Assembly: GCA_019915015.1 (NCBI GenBank)
Contig: JAHBBC010000002.1
Location: forward strand, 682,001 to 746,000
From: Auriscalpium vulgare
Taxonomy: Eukaryota > Basidiomycota > Agaricomycetes > Russulales > Auriscalpiaceae
Direction: 5' to 3'
Length of the DNA: 64,000 nucleotides
In this document: piece by piece, positions 46,918-58,745 of the stretch
Numbering within the stretch: the first letter of the stretch is position 1
Layout of the letters: every line of letters begins with the position of its first letter
The notes under the pieces: generated by a model
Database searches by the model: none
What the model saw: the letters and a program-made list of their open reading frames with translations, nothing else
What the model was told of the DNA's origin: nothing
Program-made: the position numbers and the translations under genes

Positions 46918-48122
46918 ATGTCAGACTCTGCGTCAATTTCAAAGACAAACAGTGGTTTGTTGCCAGCAAAGTCATGGCAGCACTTCGTCGCTGGCGGGTG
47001 TGTACTCGTACTCACTTAAAACCCGTCGCCGCCATTCATAACGCGCCTCTTTTGTTGCAGCTTGGGAGGCATGTGCGGAGCCATTGTCACGAGTCCATTC
47101 GACGTGGTCAAGACGCGACTGCAGTCGGACTTGTTCAAGCACAATCACGCGTCCATTGGCAGTGTGACGAGCAGTGGGGCCGTCGTCGCGCAAAGATCAG
47201 GAGGCTTGCTCTGGCACTTTGTAGAAACAGTACACATCGTACGGTGTGTTATTTGACTGCATATTTTTATGTCTAAACCTAAATCTCCGCCTGCCAGCGA
47301 CATCGCACGCGACGAGTCCCCGCGTGCGCTGTTCAAAGGCCTCGGCCCCACCCTCGTCGGCGTCATTCCTGCGCGCTCGATCAACTTCTTCGCCTACGGC
47401 AATGGCAAACAGATCATTGCGAATAATTTCAACCACGGCCAGGAAAATACCTACGTGCACCTGACAGCTGCCGCCATCGCCGGCGTCCTCACAGGCACCG
47501 CGACCAATCCTATATGGGTCGTGAAGACGCGCCTTCAATTAGAATCGCACCACAAGCCCTCGGCAGCATCAGCACAGCCCGCGTCCGCGCTTGGCGGTAG
47601 CCTCGCGATGATCAAGCGCATCGCGCGCGAGGAAGGCGTGCGCGGGTTCTACAAAGGCCTGAGCGCGAGCTATCTTGGCGTTACGGAGGGCACGATCCAG
47701 TGGGTGCTGTACGAGCGGCTGAAGAAGATGACGGCAGGCACGAAGGGGAAGGGCGGGGTCCAAGAGTGGGCTGGGATGCTCGGCAGCGCAGGAGCCGCGA
47801 AGTGCGTCGCGTCTCTAATCACATACCCGCACGAGGTGAGTTGCATTCATGTCTTCCCATCGTCGGAATGTTGATTTTGGTCGGTGCGTAGGTTCTTCGC
47901 ACGCGACTTCGACAGCCCCTTGTGAACGGGAAGGTGAAGTACACAGGCCTCATCCAGACGCTGCGCCTCGTCATTGCCGAAGAGGGCGCGCGGTCGCTAT
48001 ACGGCGGCCTCACGGCACATCTCATGCGAGTTGTGCCAAATGCGGCTGTCATGTACTCGATATACGAGGGCATCCTCCGCTGGAGTGATCATCGAGACGC
48101 GATGCGTGCGGCCCGACCCTGA
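46918..48122 (+). CDS. RIM2: Mitochondrial pyrimidine nucleotide carrier (RIM2 type, SLC25A33/36)
   Basis: Inner-membrane carrier. Four exons: 46918-46997, 47061-47242, 47298-47835 and 47892-48122, giving about 343 aa. Three carrier repeats carry the signature sites: SPFDVVKTRLQSDL in the first, NPIWVVKTRLQLE in the second and YPHEVLRTRLRQP in the third. The W in PIWVVKTRLQLE and the PHE form in the last repeat are typical of the pyrimidine nucleotide branch, which imports UTP, CTP or TTP for mitochondrial RNA and DNA and links to iron use. The splice joining GG to C rebuilds VAGGLGGMCGAIVTSP. Start at the only upstream ATG, in MSDSASISK. Confidence 0.92.
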
Positions 48123-48748
48123 CGTCCTCTACGCTGAGGCGGACGCACTCTGCCCTTGTTCCCTCCAGACCGCCGTTTCAAAAGACAGCTCCCATTTGGA
48201 AGCCGTTACTCATCTGCCCTGTCGTTCCTGTCGTTCACCACATTGTACACTACGCACGTTTTATTCCTTTACCCCCGCCCATCTAGTATATACTGAGACG
48301 ACTTTAACATCTAACTTACTATTAGCGCTTGTCTGTCTTAGATCCTAGTACTAGTAGGCATAATCACTACTCTCTCCCATGCGCATTGAGCATCCTCGAC
48401 ACATTGTGACCGCTGATTTTCGCAGTTTGGATTTCAAGCCATAATGCAGCTCTGAATGAATCGGCAGCGACCCTGTCGACTTGTTGACGGTCAGCGTGAC
48501 ACCAAAGTATGATCTCGAGTTCGTGCGATCTAACTTGGCTGGAGTTGGTATGCGCTCCGGGATGACTAGTGACTCCTGGTTGTTTCCGTGAGCGTTTGTA
48601 AACAGGGTGCTCACGTCTTAAGAGACATAAGGCTTACGAGAGACAGAAACAGCGGTCCGCTCAGCGTTTCTGGCGCTGACGATGGAAGGATGGAAGAGAG
48701 AGGATGATTCCAGCCGACTGTATTTCTCACACCCCACGTCTCGCAAGC
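48123..48748. other. Convergent 3' intergenic region
   Basis: 626 bp between the carrier (plus) and HER2 (minus) genes. It contains a short palindrome-rich spot, CTAGTACTAGTAGG (about 48343). No gene seen. Confidence 0.55.
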
Positions 48749-50776
48749 CTATGCATTCTCCCGCTGTACCTCCTCAATCACCTTCCCCACACGCATCACC
48801 ATCGCCTCGCAACCCCACTGCCCGACAACACTCACACCTACCGGCCACCCGGCGCCCTCGGCGCCAGCCTCCACGACGCCCGCTGGGATGCTCACCGCGG
48901 GCAGCCCCGCGAGTGACGCGGGCACCGTGAGCACGTCTTGCACGTAGTTGTCTAGGCTGCCCGCGAGTGCGGCTGCCTGGTCGAGCCGTGGGGCGGCACG
49001 GATCGCGGACGGGTGCAAGATGACATGCACGCCATCCGGTGCAGATGTAGGCGGCGCGGATGCGGATGCGAGCGGGTTCGGGACTGCGAAGACGCAGTGG
49101 AAGTCATCGCGGATGAGCTGCCGCAGGAGTTGCGCCTTGAGGAAGTAATTGTCGAATGCGCTGTGCACAATATTATATTGAACGAGATCTGCATTCGATG
49201 CAATGCGGCACTTACTCTGCTGTGAGTGCATACGTTCCAAGCAGGATCCGCTTTTTCACCTCGGCACCGAAACCTGCAGAGCGGGAGTAGGCGTAGTTCT
49301 CTGCAGGAGTCGAAGGTAGGGCATCCGGTGGAGGAGAGACGTGGAGACCTACAAACAAGGGTTATCAGCTATGAGCATGATTATGACGGGAGGATAATCC
49401 CTCACCGTACTGGACGCCATCGTATCGCGCGAGATTGCTACTAGCTTCAGCACTCGCGATAATATAGTACGCGCTCAGCGCGTAGCTCGTGTTGGGAAGA
49501 GACACGGGGACTAAGGTGGCTCCCCGACCCTTCAATGCCCTCAATACGCGGCGCAATGGCGCAATGATTGACGGCTCGAGACTCGTCGGGAAGTATTCCT
49601 GGAAAGAGTTGTTGAGTATTGGTATTGGCTACTGAGTATGACAACTGGCGTACCTGCGGGATTCCAATTTTCAGCCCAACGAGACTATTCTGGGCTGCCG
49701 AAACCCATGGGGACATATGATGGGAGCATAGCTCGTGTGCCCGTGTTCTCGTCGACTCCGGAATGGCGGTAGGGTCTTGAGGGTCAAACTGTGCCAACAC
49801 GTCTACCACACTGCGTCATCGGCAAGCACAAACAGACACATCGCACCATGACCGACTGACCGTAGACCCTCTCCGCAGAGACTACATCCTTCCCTATCAC
49901 TCCGACGCAGTCCAGACTGTCCGCAAACGACACGACACCCCATCTGTCACATAGTCAGCGTATAGTCAAACTAATGGAAATGGAGTGTTTTTCCTGACCT
50001 GCTGATGAGCCCGTACGAAGGTTTGAGTCCCACCACACCACAGTAGGATGCCGGAAGACGCGTCGAACCGCCTGTATCGGTTGCAAGAGCTCTGCGCACC
50101 TATCTGTGAACAGGTGTACACATGCACTACCACGGACGTGGATGTCAGAAAGGTTGCTCACGCGTCACACATGCCCGCAGCGACTGCGGCAGCGCTGCCG
50201 CCTGAGCTGCCACCAGCGGCGCGACGCTCTCTGTCTTCCCAAAGGGTAGATTGTCCATGCGGTTGGTACGGGTTCACAACCGGGCCATGAATGGAGTTGA
50301 TATTCAATGACCTGAACGGGAAGATGCGTTGGTGGACGTATGGGAAGACGTGAAGGAGACGCACCCCATGCCGAACTCGTCGCAATTTGTCTTCCCAACA
50401 ATGGCAGCACCAGCGTTGTTGAGAAGCTTCACCACGGTCGCGTCAAACGGAGATGTAAAGTCTGCGGCTTCGTCAGGAAGCGTAGCTTGGATGGTGGAAG
50501 AAATTGCGTACCACGAAGCATGGCCGATGCGCAGGTGGTTGGCGCGTCCGCGGTGCATATGTTGTCCTTCACCGCGACAGGCATGCCCATCAAGGGTCCA
50601 TCCGCACTTCGCGAGTGTGTCAGTGTGGTGTATACGAGCGCGTTGACAGAGGCATTCTTGGTGGCGATTGCAGCTTGCCAGGACGTTTCGGAGGTGGTGA
50701 GCTGACGGGCCTCGGAAACGGACACGTCGCGTGCAGCCTTGAGACATGGTCTGAGAGAAAGCGAGTTGCGCAGCAT
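48749..50776 (-). CDS. HER2: Mitochondrial glutamyl-tRNA(Gln) amidotransferase subunit A (amidase signature)
   Basis: Amidates Glu-tRNA(Gln) in mitochondria, with Gtf1 and PET112 (GatB). About seven exons. The N-terminus ([17 protein letters not shown]) is basic and could be a presequence. The amidase catalytic set is complete: Lys in [10 protein letters not shown] (about 50.6 kb), the cis-Ser in [17 protein letters not shown] (about 50.2 kb), and the nucleophile Ser in [19 protein letters not shown] (about 50.1 kb). Later blocks are [33 protein letters not shown] and the C-terminal [19 protein letters not shown]. Several splice junctions are implied by these motifs but not all were fixed. 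The N-terminal exon starts at ATG 50776. The best alternative is a general amidase, but the GatA-specific order of blocks favours HER2. Confidence 0.9.
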
Positions 50777-51073
50777 TTCAAGTGGTACAGACCACTCGAA
50801 CCTTCAACCTTGACTCGACGCAGCTCGATTTCCTCTGTGCGCAACTTCGGGTTCGGATGATGAAGGTTGAGGACAAGTTGTCGGCACGTCGGCCCGAGAG
50901 GCCCACAGCTTACAGCCAGCTACTCTAACGCGTGCACATACACTTCATAGTACTGATCCATTCTACAACTGGAAGCCCCAGACTAACCGACATTTGATGT
51001 ATAAATTCTACAGCACAAGCAACAACGCATGGAGCACATAACCCACGCCCTCATTCGCCTACAGTGACCAGGC

Positions 51074-52770
51074 TTAGTTCGAAGTGGCGGTCGTGAAGGA
51101 TGTGGTGGCGAAGCCGACGCGGTTGTTGGTCGTGTCAAAGACCGAGTAGAAGCGCTCCAAGAACGTGTAGCCGTTGATGAAGTCGAGGCCTTCTCCGGAG
51201 GGGGATCCGAGGTCGTTGACGACAAGGTAGATGTTGCTCGACGAACCGCCAATGTAGCTGTTGAGCGAACGGGGCCACAGCTGCGCGTTCGCAGTCAACT
51301 CGAAAGTCGTCTGAGAGAATATAAGACGTCAGTAAAGTGATCGTTGCGACGAGTGTGGGAGGGTATACTCGCGCCACCAGTGGTGAAGAACAGGCTCTTG
51401 AGGTTGCTATATTGCGCGGACGTGATGCGCAGAAGGCCCGTGGTATTGTCGAGGACGGCCCCGGTGGCACTCTTGTAGCTAGTGAAAGCATCTATTGCGT
51501 ACGCGTCAGACGCTCGTATTGACTGCCGCATGAAGAACTCCGTTTCTTACCCGTCGCGATGAGAATGAGAGTGGTGCCGGTGTCGACAATCCCGGCTGTG
51601 CTGGACAGGATGGTCGTTCCGGAGCCGTAGCTGATGGACTGGTCAATGCCCCAGTACTCGCTCGCCGGGGATGTTCCGGTGAGTCCGCTGACCATACCAG
51701 TCAGCCCACAGACACACCGAGGACCGAGTGAGAGCCGCATACATGTAGGTAACAGAGCCCGTGAACTTGCTAGAGTCGGTCCCACCGAAGGTGAGTTCTC
51801 CATTTGTCACAGAAGTGCTCGTTGTTGGCTCGAAGGACACGGCCACGAGGTCAGTCGGAATCGTTCCCTGGCTGGCGAGATTGTCTGTGACGGTGGGGAT
51901 CACCGAGGTAGTGTCCGGGGACAGAGTTTCTGGACAGGCCGCATCAGTTTTGCTCAGACTCGACCGACTTCGAATCTCTTACTCAGCGTCAAATCGGTAG
52001 GGCCAATTCTGGGAGCAAATCAGTATAGTAGGTGATAGAAATAATACGTATCACTTACCCCAAGATGCCATCGAAGCCAGTGAAGCCCGAAGAGCGGCTG
52101 GCAACTCCGATCGACTGATTAGTGATTGTAAGCCCGGAGCCCAGAGTCACAGTGTCCGTATATTCAGTGCCTGTATAACCCCAAGGGCCATGTGCTTAGG
52201 CTGAGAACCATTGCATCATGAGAAGTACGCACCAGAGAAGGACCCGGAACCATATCTGACCGACTTACACCGAAAAATCAGATATAGGATGTGCCATGGG
52301 AAGGTAAAAGCGACTCACGACGCTGTCCGACGTCTTTGTGCTGGTGCTGGTCTTGACGTACGCCTTGGTTGCACCGAGCCAGGTGTTGGAGCTCCCGGTA
52401 TCGATCAGCAGACTGTCTGTGAGGAATTGTGAGCATCGTTCCTGTGCAAGACAACAGCATACACACAAGAGGTTGCGGGGCTGCCGACGCCGACGCTCGC
52501 GACGTAGACGGTCGCGACATTGGTCACGCCGACGCTGGTAACAGCGGTATTCGCGCTGAGGCCCTGTACCCTTGCATCGGCCTTCGCGCTGCCATGCGTG
52601 CGCAGCGCCTGTGCGCGAGCTTGGTCCTTATGAACGAGGTCGAGCGCGCCAGTGATATTGAGCTGCTTGGCGAAGGGTAGGGTGACGAAGGAGTCGCGAA
52701 CGACGATGGGCTTTGCGACGACAGACACAGCGAGGATCAAGAGGGCGGTGAGCGAGGCGGTCGGGAACAT
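51074..52770 (-). CDS. Secreted pepsin-type aspartic protease (polyporopepsin-like, A1 family)
   Basis: About ten short exons. Signal peptide at the start (MFPTASLTALLILAVSVVA, ATG 52770), then a propeptide with LPFAKQLNITGALDLV. The mature enzyme shows both catalytic aspartates: LLIDTGSSNTWLGA (about 52.4 kb) and GIVDTGTTLILIAT (about 51.58 kb). Other blocks, YGSGSFSGTEYTDTVTLGSG, SIGVASRSSGFTGFDGILG and LDFINGYTFLERFYSVFDTT, and the tail GFATTSFTTATSN agree closely with polyporopepsin of Irpex lacteus as I recall it. That enzyme is extracellular, acid-active and milk-clotting. A TATA box lies 83-90 bp upstream. Confidence 0.93.
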
Positions 52771-54850
52771 GGCTGGAGAGGTAGCAAGAGATGTGCAGGG
52801 GGAATTGTGAGCCGCGACTGGACCACGAGCAATACGGAAGCGAGTGAAGGTGCTTTTATAATGCGGACACCAGGACAAGCGGGAACGAAGACATCATCAG
52901 CTCGAGCTCTGGCGTGTCATGGTTCCTGCTGTGCTCGGCCAAGTACTTGGTCGCTCGAGATACGAGAGACCCGGGTCAGGGTCACGACGATAGAAGCCAA
53001 GATCGCGTTCATCATGTCGGCCCCTGCGTCGCACCGCGCCGCCTGGATCCGCAGCTCAACGACCTGCTCCGATAGAGCCAGTTAAAGAGGTGTCGGCGCC
53101 CACGAGTCCAGGTTTACTATGCCGCCACCACTAATGCTTAGGATAGTCCTGCTGGCCGCCGCACACTTGCACCGCCAAGCAGTATGGGATTAGCAACATG
53201 GGATTACATCGGAGATCTTCTGCCCTTTTGGAGTCGGCGCTACTTCTCGAACAACCGGACATAGCAACAGATAGCAACGCGCGCGACCATGCGTGATCTC
53301 CCGGCGTGCGCCATTTTGCAGAAGCAGTTAGTTCGATGAGTCTATCGGCAGCGGGATGAGAAGGTGATTTAGGTCACGCCTTCTGACAAGAGTGCATGGC
53401 GCCGCGCGGGCCCGTTGGAAATCTAAGGCAATACGCAAGATTCCCTTGATGCGAGTGATCATCCTTCCGGGCTTCCAAGTGAGGTGATTACCCTCAGAGA
53501 GGTGCACAGAATGCGGCATCGAAGGCACGGGTTGCGCCGCAGCAAACCAGATGGCAGACTGCAGCTACTGAGCCTCCGACGCGTAGCTTCGGTGTAGAAC
53601 GCAGAGATCGTATGGCTACCATAGTCAGCCCACCGTCCGGCGGCAGATAAACCACAACATCAGAGAGCACATGGAGAGCTTCAGCGCACGGGGGAAAGAA
53701 AACAGCTAGCAGTGGGAAAGGTAGTGCGCAGCCTAGATCCATGCGGCGAGGAGATCCAGCATGAGGACGATGCGGCACCGACAATGCCATGTGCAACACA
53801 GGGGCGCAGCGCTGATCACTAGCAAGGCGTCAGCCAGGCTCATCGTAAAGTGCAACTTCTCTCATTTGTCGCCATCTCTCCTCGCTTGGTTGCGTCTACT
53901 TGGAGTTAGGCAGATTCTCCTTCAGAATATTGACAGCCTCTTCCGCCGCAGCCCATGACTGTTGATGCCGGGACTGCAACAATCAAGCCATAGATGCCGT
54001 CGAACAACAAGCAGATAACACGCACCTAAAGCCATACGCATTTACAAGTGCGGCTGGAATGTGCTAGTCTCCGTTGCCGACCTTGCGCGGAAGACAGTCG
54101 TTCCGCCACTAAGATGTGCCCCCAATCAGAACGGAGCCTTGCCGGGCGGGGCGCGGTAAGTATCAGGTCGCATCGATGTCGTCGTCCGAGTCTTTCGGAG
54201 GATCTGGGGGCATAAATATCAGGGTCACGTCGACGTCTTTGACTGGACAGGTGCCAGCTTATAATTAGCACAGTGACGAACTAGTGGCATTCGGGATATG
54301 CAGTATTAGTTTGCCCGCGGATAGGGTGCACCTTCTGGTTTTCCACGCCAGTGAGCGATCGCCTGGGCGCAGAGAGTCAGTATGCGGCATCTTGCAAATA
54401 CTGACCCTACCACCTACCTAGCCCGGTTGCGTTAATTAACTTGCGTCGCCTGGCAATTCCCCAATTTCATCCAAACCTCCAATCCGGCGCTTGACTGTTG
54501 ACAAATCTACTCCTCTGGCGACTTGAGCCATAGTATAAGTGCAATGTGGGATTCAGACGGCCACAACGCTGCTCACAACTGGCGGAAGACCACCGCCGTC
54601 TGGTAGACTGGTAGGACGCAAAACTCTCCAGAGTTGTGAAAGAGCGGGGCGTTTAATGGGGGACATGTGAGGTCACTGAGGTGAGACCGGGTGAACGCCG
54701 AGGGCGCTTCATGACAGGAGGGCACGTGAAAATCAGCGGGCCGCAACGGTCCGCCGCGAATGGGAGGCTGAAAACCATGAACAAGCCTACTAGTAGCCTC
54801 GTAAACGGCGAGACCAGGGAAAGAACACGATCTGGCACCAGTAATACGAG
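52771..54850. other. 2-kb intergenic region
   Basis: Upstream of the aspartic protease and downstream of the MAK11-like gene, both minus. Open frames here begin at non-ATG codons and show no domain. I see no gene, RNA gene or long repeat. Confidence 0.5.
52853..52860 (-). promoter_or_regulatory. TATA box of the aspartic protease gene
   Basis: TATAAAAG on the minus strand, 83-90 bp upstream of ATG 52770. Confidence 0.6.
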
Positions 54851-56514
54851 TCACGCCTCCTCTCCTTCCTCCTCTTCCTCGTCCTCGCCCTCCTGCTCGG
54901 ACGGCCAGTCCTCAACATCTTCCTCCTCCTCCTCCTCCTCAGGTTCCCCAACATCATCTCTTGCCCTCTTCTTCCCCACCTCACCGGAGTCGCTCCCGCC
55001 CGCCTGTCCGTCCGCCAGCGTGACACAAGTCAATCGTGTGCCTGTCGAATCATACACTGCAACCGGCGAAATCTCTGGCAAAGCCTTGTCTTCCGAGGCG
55101 GCGGACGGGGGCGACAACGCATACAGGTCGTATACGTGGATCGTTCCGTCTGATGAAACTGAGCTGAGAATCGTAGTAGACGGTCGAGAGGCGAGCGGAA
55201 GTGCTATCCGCAACGTGTCGATTGCTTTGGCACTGCCAGCCGGTCAGTCGCGTACAAAAGACTGCATCAAGGTTCTGTCTCACCGATTTCCATGCCCGAC
55301 GAAATGCGCGATGGGCTTGGGCGCCTCATCAGGGTCAGAGCTAACAGCGTACGCGGTGACCTTCTTGTCCTCGCCTGCGACGAGGAGAACATCGTCGTCG
55401 CTATCTACACGCCGCACAAATTTGACATCGTGAATTCGGGATGCATGATTAACGGTATGAAGTTTGACGAGGTCCTAGAAAGTCAAAAGTTTAGCGACAG
55501 CAAAGTAGCCGGAACACGGCGGTTGCCTGCTCACAGTTGAGTACACGTCGATCGTCTTTTGATACTGAACTATCAGCAACTGGCCCGCTGATGACCAGCG
55601 CACGAGCTCGCCCTCTAGAAAGAATTAGAACCGACGCTCGTTAATTTCTTACCGCATGCAAAAACACTCACCGACACCGAGCTTCGTACTTGCGCTACCG
55701 CGCCCACGCATGAGATCCCACATGCGCAACGTGCGGTCCTTTCCAACGCTAAGCGCAACCTTCCCTGACGGATGTACCGCGACAGAGTTGATGCGCCCCT
55801 TGTGGCCCTTCAACGCGCGCAAAACGGCCCAGTCTCGCGCCCGGAAGAGACAGAGCGTGCCGTCCTCCGACGCGGAGAGCAGGTGTGATTGCGAAGGGAA
55901 AACCAGATGCGTTATGGATCCTAAGATGCCTCCTCAGCACGTACACAGGATCAGGCGATAATCATAGCAGACGCACCTTCGTGCTGCATCAGCCCTCCAA
56001 TTTCTCGTCGCCTGCGCAAATCCCAGACCTTGATAATTTCGTCCGAGCTGCCCGTCGCAAGCCATTTGCCACCACTTGGCGAGGCTGCAACGGCCTTCAA
56101 TGAAGATACATGCGCAGGGAAGATGAATATGGGCTTGAGCGACCACTCGAGCTCGCACGAAGATGCTGCCGAGACGGTGCCCTGAAGACCGTAGAGGAGT
56201 TTCTCGTACGACCCAGCGATGAGTTTGAAAGAAAGCGGCAGCGGGGACGGGGACGGCTGAGCTTTAGTTTTCACTGCATGCGAAGCTTTTGATGAGTTCT
56301 CTTTTGCAGAACTGCGTTGTGCGACGGGGGCCGGGGCGCGTTCCTTCTCCTTCCCCTTTGCGGTCAAGGGGACGGTGTGGGCTTTTAACGGCGCTGGAGC
56401 CGGAGGCGACCGTTTGGGCTTGCCAGGCTTTACGATAGGCGCAATATCCTCCTTGACACGCTTCGACGGGCGTGCTGCCGGTTTTTTTGTAGAGGACGTC
56501 GACTTGAGAGGCAT
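54851..56514 (-). CDS. MAK11: WD40 protein of 60S ribosome assembly (Mak11/PAK1IP1-like)
   Basis: About six exons. The basic N-terminus (MPLKSTSSTKKPAARPSKR) is Lys/Ala/Pro-rich, then a WD40 propeller: LSFKLIAGSYEKLLYGL, FPAHVSSLKAVAASPSGGKWL, ATGSSDEIIKVWDLRRRREI, DGTLCLFRARDWAVLRALKGH, INSVAVHPSGKVALSVGKD and TLRMWDLMRGRGSASTKLG. The opening KLIAGSYEKLLYG and the short KGHKGRINS and GKDRTLRMWDL blocks are those of Mak11, a nucleolar factor that helps load Rlp24 on pre-60S particles. The C-terminal tail is unusual: a long run of Glu and Asp (from about 54.95 to 54.86 kb), after a TTRLTCVTLADG-like strand. Start alternatives: 56514 (chosen) or 56601. Confidence 0.85.
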
Positions 56515-56642
56515 TTGCAGGTGGTACCCCAGACGTAGGGTTAGGGTCCATCGCAGAGGGCCCTCCATATCAAGACCAAACAACCGCCCACCGGCGCCCA
56601 TAAATTATTAACAATTCAGGATTCACAACGTCATCCGTAAAA

Positions 56643-58337
56643 TCAGAAAATGCTCGCGTCCCGATGGTAAATTGGCCATGCTGAGTCGTCAGTATCGTAG
56701 GAGTGACGGATCCAAACCATGCTCGCGCATCCCGTTGCGCTGTCCCAATCTATCGACATCTCCACTCCGGGGTCCATGCAATCTCTCAACACGTCCGCAA
56801 TGTCCCGCTCCACACGCTCGTGTACAACGAGGCGGAGCGGGGAGCCCGCCATTCGAGGTTGAGCCAAGCCCCAAGATAGCGTGCTGATCAATTGCTCGTC
56901 GACGCGAGGTGTAGACGCGACGCCGTCAGTACCGGTGGACCAGTCTCCGTTGGGATATTTGTAGATGGAGGGAATGTGTATTTCATGGAGGTTATGGAAG
57001 AGGTTTTGGGGAGCAGTCATGTCGCTGAGCGCTCTCGCCAGGCTCCGAGCTGCCCTCGGCTCTGCAAAAGAGATTCGTTGGACCCGCGGGAGGTGTGAGG
57101 ATATCGTCTTCCATGTGTAGAAGTCGCGATCCTGGTCATCTTCTATGTCGAGCTCCTCGACTGCTGAGGTACCGAGAATCACCTGGAATAAACCGGTCTC
57201 CAGCCATGACTCTAGGCCCACTTGACAGCGCAAGCCGATGTGAAGTCGACGATGGGGATGAGGTCGGACTTCGTTCACTGTCCGCGCAGTGCGAAAGAGG
57301 TCAAACAGACCCTCCCCAATGGTCAAAGAGCGATGTGTTTGGCGTGCAGATGCAAGGTAATTCTGCAGGGCTTCAGCCAAAGTGTGAAGTCCTCGAGATA
57401 GCGCGTTGTGATGCTGCGCACCAGTGCACTCGAAATGAAGATCGATGTCGGTGGGATATGTGAGATGCTGCAGAATTTCCAATATTACGAGAGTACCGCC
57501 CACGAGCCGCAGCTCTCGTAGATGGGGCAAGCAGATAACGGGAAGTTTCTCGAGAGTTGGCAAGTGGATGTTAAACCACAGGTGCAGCGTCCGTAATCCC
57601 GGGAGTTTGGCAAGCACGTTCAGCACCCGTATCGAAGTGCAGACGGACGAGTTGCTTCGTATAGCCTGCCACATGCCATCATCTGCATCTGCATCCATGT
57701 TGAGGGATGGATTTGTGAGTGCCAGCGTCCGAAGTTGCCTGGCCGTGCCAAAAGATGTTCGAAGGTCCACATTGCAAAGGGACAAATCCGTCAAGAAGGG
57801 GGCGTGCTCAATCATCTTGGCCACGCGATCCCCCAGCGCCGTGGAAAGGTCTCCAGCTCCGCCAGGCATCTTGCCGACCTGTAGCAGTCGACGCGTGCGG
57901 GGCAGCTCTCGAAGAGCTTCGATTGCCAATGATCGGTACCATGGATATGCAAGATAAGGGTTGACAATGTGGATGGAGATGGGAGCAGGATGGGAACGTG
58001 CGAGGCACGTCTCCACCCAGATTGGGCCCATTTGCAAGGCTATAAAAGTCCAGAAAGACTTGAGATTGAGCGTGGCGCTGCGCCAGATTCTACACACATG
58101 GCTAACGCCTACCCAGAGTGGCTTGTGCAAGGCCACCAATGGATCAGCGACGATCTCGTCAAACTCCATGCCGGGGATGAGGACGAATATTTCTCCAAGC
58201 AATTCGATGGGTAGCGATGTGATGAAACATTTGGTTGTGGGTAGTTCATCGGAGAGAGCCGACTCGGAGACAACATCGGTGATGCCGTCGGGGAGCTGGG
58301 TTTCTTGAGGAAGATGGAGTAGAGATCTATCCTCCAT
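56643..58337 (-). CDS. F-box protein, basidiomycete type
   Basis: Single-exon gene, 564 aa, starting at ATG 58337 (MEDRSLLHLPQETQLPDG). An F-box at about residues 35-95 reads ITSLPIELLGEIFVLI, then VGVSHVCRIWRSATLNLKS and WTFIALQ, the arrangement typical of the large expanded family in mushroom-forming fungi. The rest has leucine-rich repeat-like strands (LTDLSLCNVDLRTSF, LPGLRTLHLWFNIHLPTLE, LPHLRELRLVGGTLVI), suggesting a substrate-binding surface. It would act in an SCF ubiquitin ligase; the substrate is unknown. The frame extends upstream to a GTG only, so the ATG fixes the start. Confidence 0.85.
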   Translation of the reverse strand: MEDRSLLHLPQETQLPDGITDVVSESALSDELPTTKCFITSLPIELLGEIFVLIPGMEFDEIVADPLVALHKPLWVGVSHVCRIWRSATLNLKSFWTFIALQMGPIWVETCLARSHPAPISIHIVNPYLAYPWYRSLAIEALRELPRTRRLLQVGKMPGGAGDLSTALGDRVAKMIEHAPFLTDLSLCNVDLRTSFGTARQLRTLALTNPSLNMDADADDGMWQAIRSNSSVCTSIRVLNVLAKLPGLRTLHLWFNIHLPTLEKLPVICLPHLRELRLVGGTLVILEILQHLTYPTDIDLHFECTGAQHHNALSRGLHTLAEALQNYLASARQTHRSLTIGEGLFDLFRTARTVNEVRPHPHRRLHIGLRCQVGLESWLETGLFQVILGTSAVEELDIEDDQDRDFYTWKTISSHLPRVQRISFAEPRAARSLARALSDMTAPQNLFHNLHEIHIPSIYKYPNGDWSTGTDGVASTPRVDEQLISTLSWGLAQPRMAGSPLRLVVHERVERDIADVLRDCMDPGVEMSIDWDSATGCASMVWIRHSYDTDDSAWPIYHRDASIF

Positions 58338-58745
58338 GGCCGGGCGTCGCGCAGATCCTCGTATGGAGAGGTATGCGAGGGTAGACACGTAACGGAGTTC
58401 TAGCGCAGGATCCTATAGAGAGACAGCAGCAATGAGAAAATGAAAATGCGACGCGCGGGGGACAAAACAAGTTCTTATACATGAAATGCCGATACGTCCG
58501 CAGTAGATCGACGGCTCACCTGCACGTCTCGAGACAGTCACAACTAGACAAGTTGCTCGCGCTCACAGCAAGGTTACAATGTTGTTTTCACCGCGTTTAG
58601 TGGCTGTGCCAGTGAGGATGCGTTGTCCTGACTGCGGTGGTAGAGGTAAGAGGCAAAGCGGGATGCCGTGCCGCAGTGCGACGCGTCGCGCACCGGCGTC
58701 ACTTACTGCTTCCTCACAGCTTCAACAACTACCCCTCAGGACTCG
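58338..58745. other. Divergent region, F-box gene and rhomboid 2
   Basis: 408 bp between outward-facing starts. It contains an upstream ATG at 58579 in another frame, probably part of the rhomboid 2 leader. No other gene seen. Confidence 0.4.

Noticed and set aside
54590..54660. Possible tRNA-like fold near TGGTAGACTGGTAGGACG
   Set aside because: No B-box sequence at the right distance and no acceptor stem pairing.
58579..58745. Alternative rhomboid 2 start at ATG 58579
   Set aside because: Its frame runs into stops or a Cys-rich sequence unlike a presequence; the ATG at 58746 gives a presequence and the right phase into exon 2.
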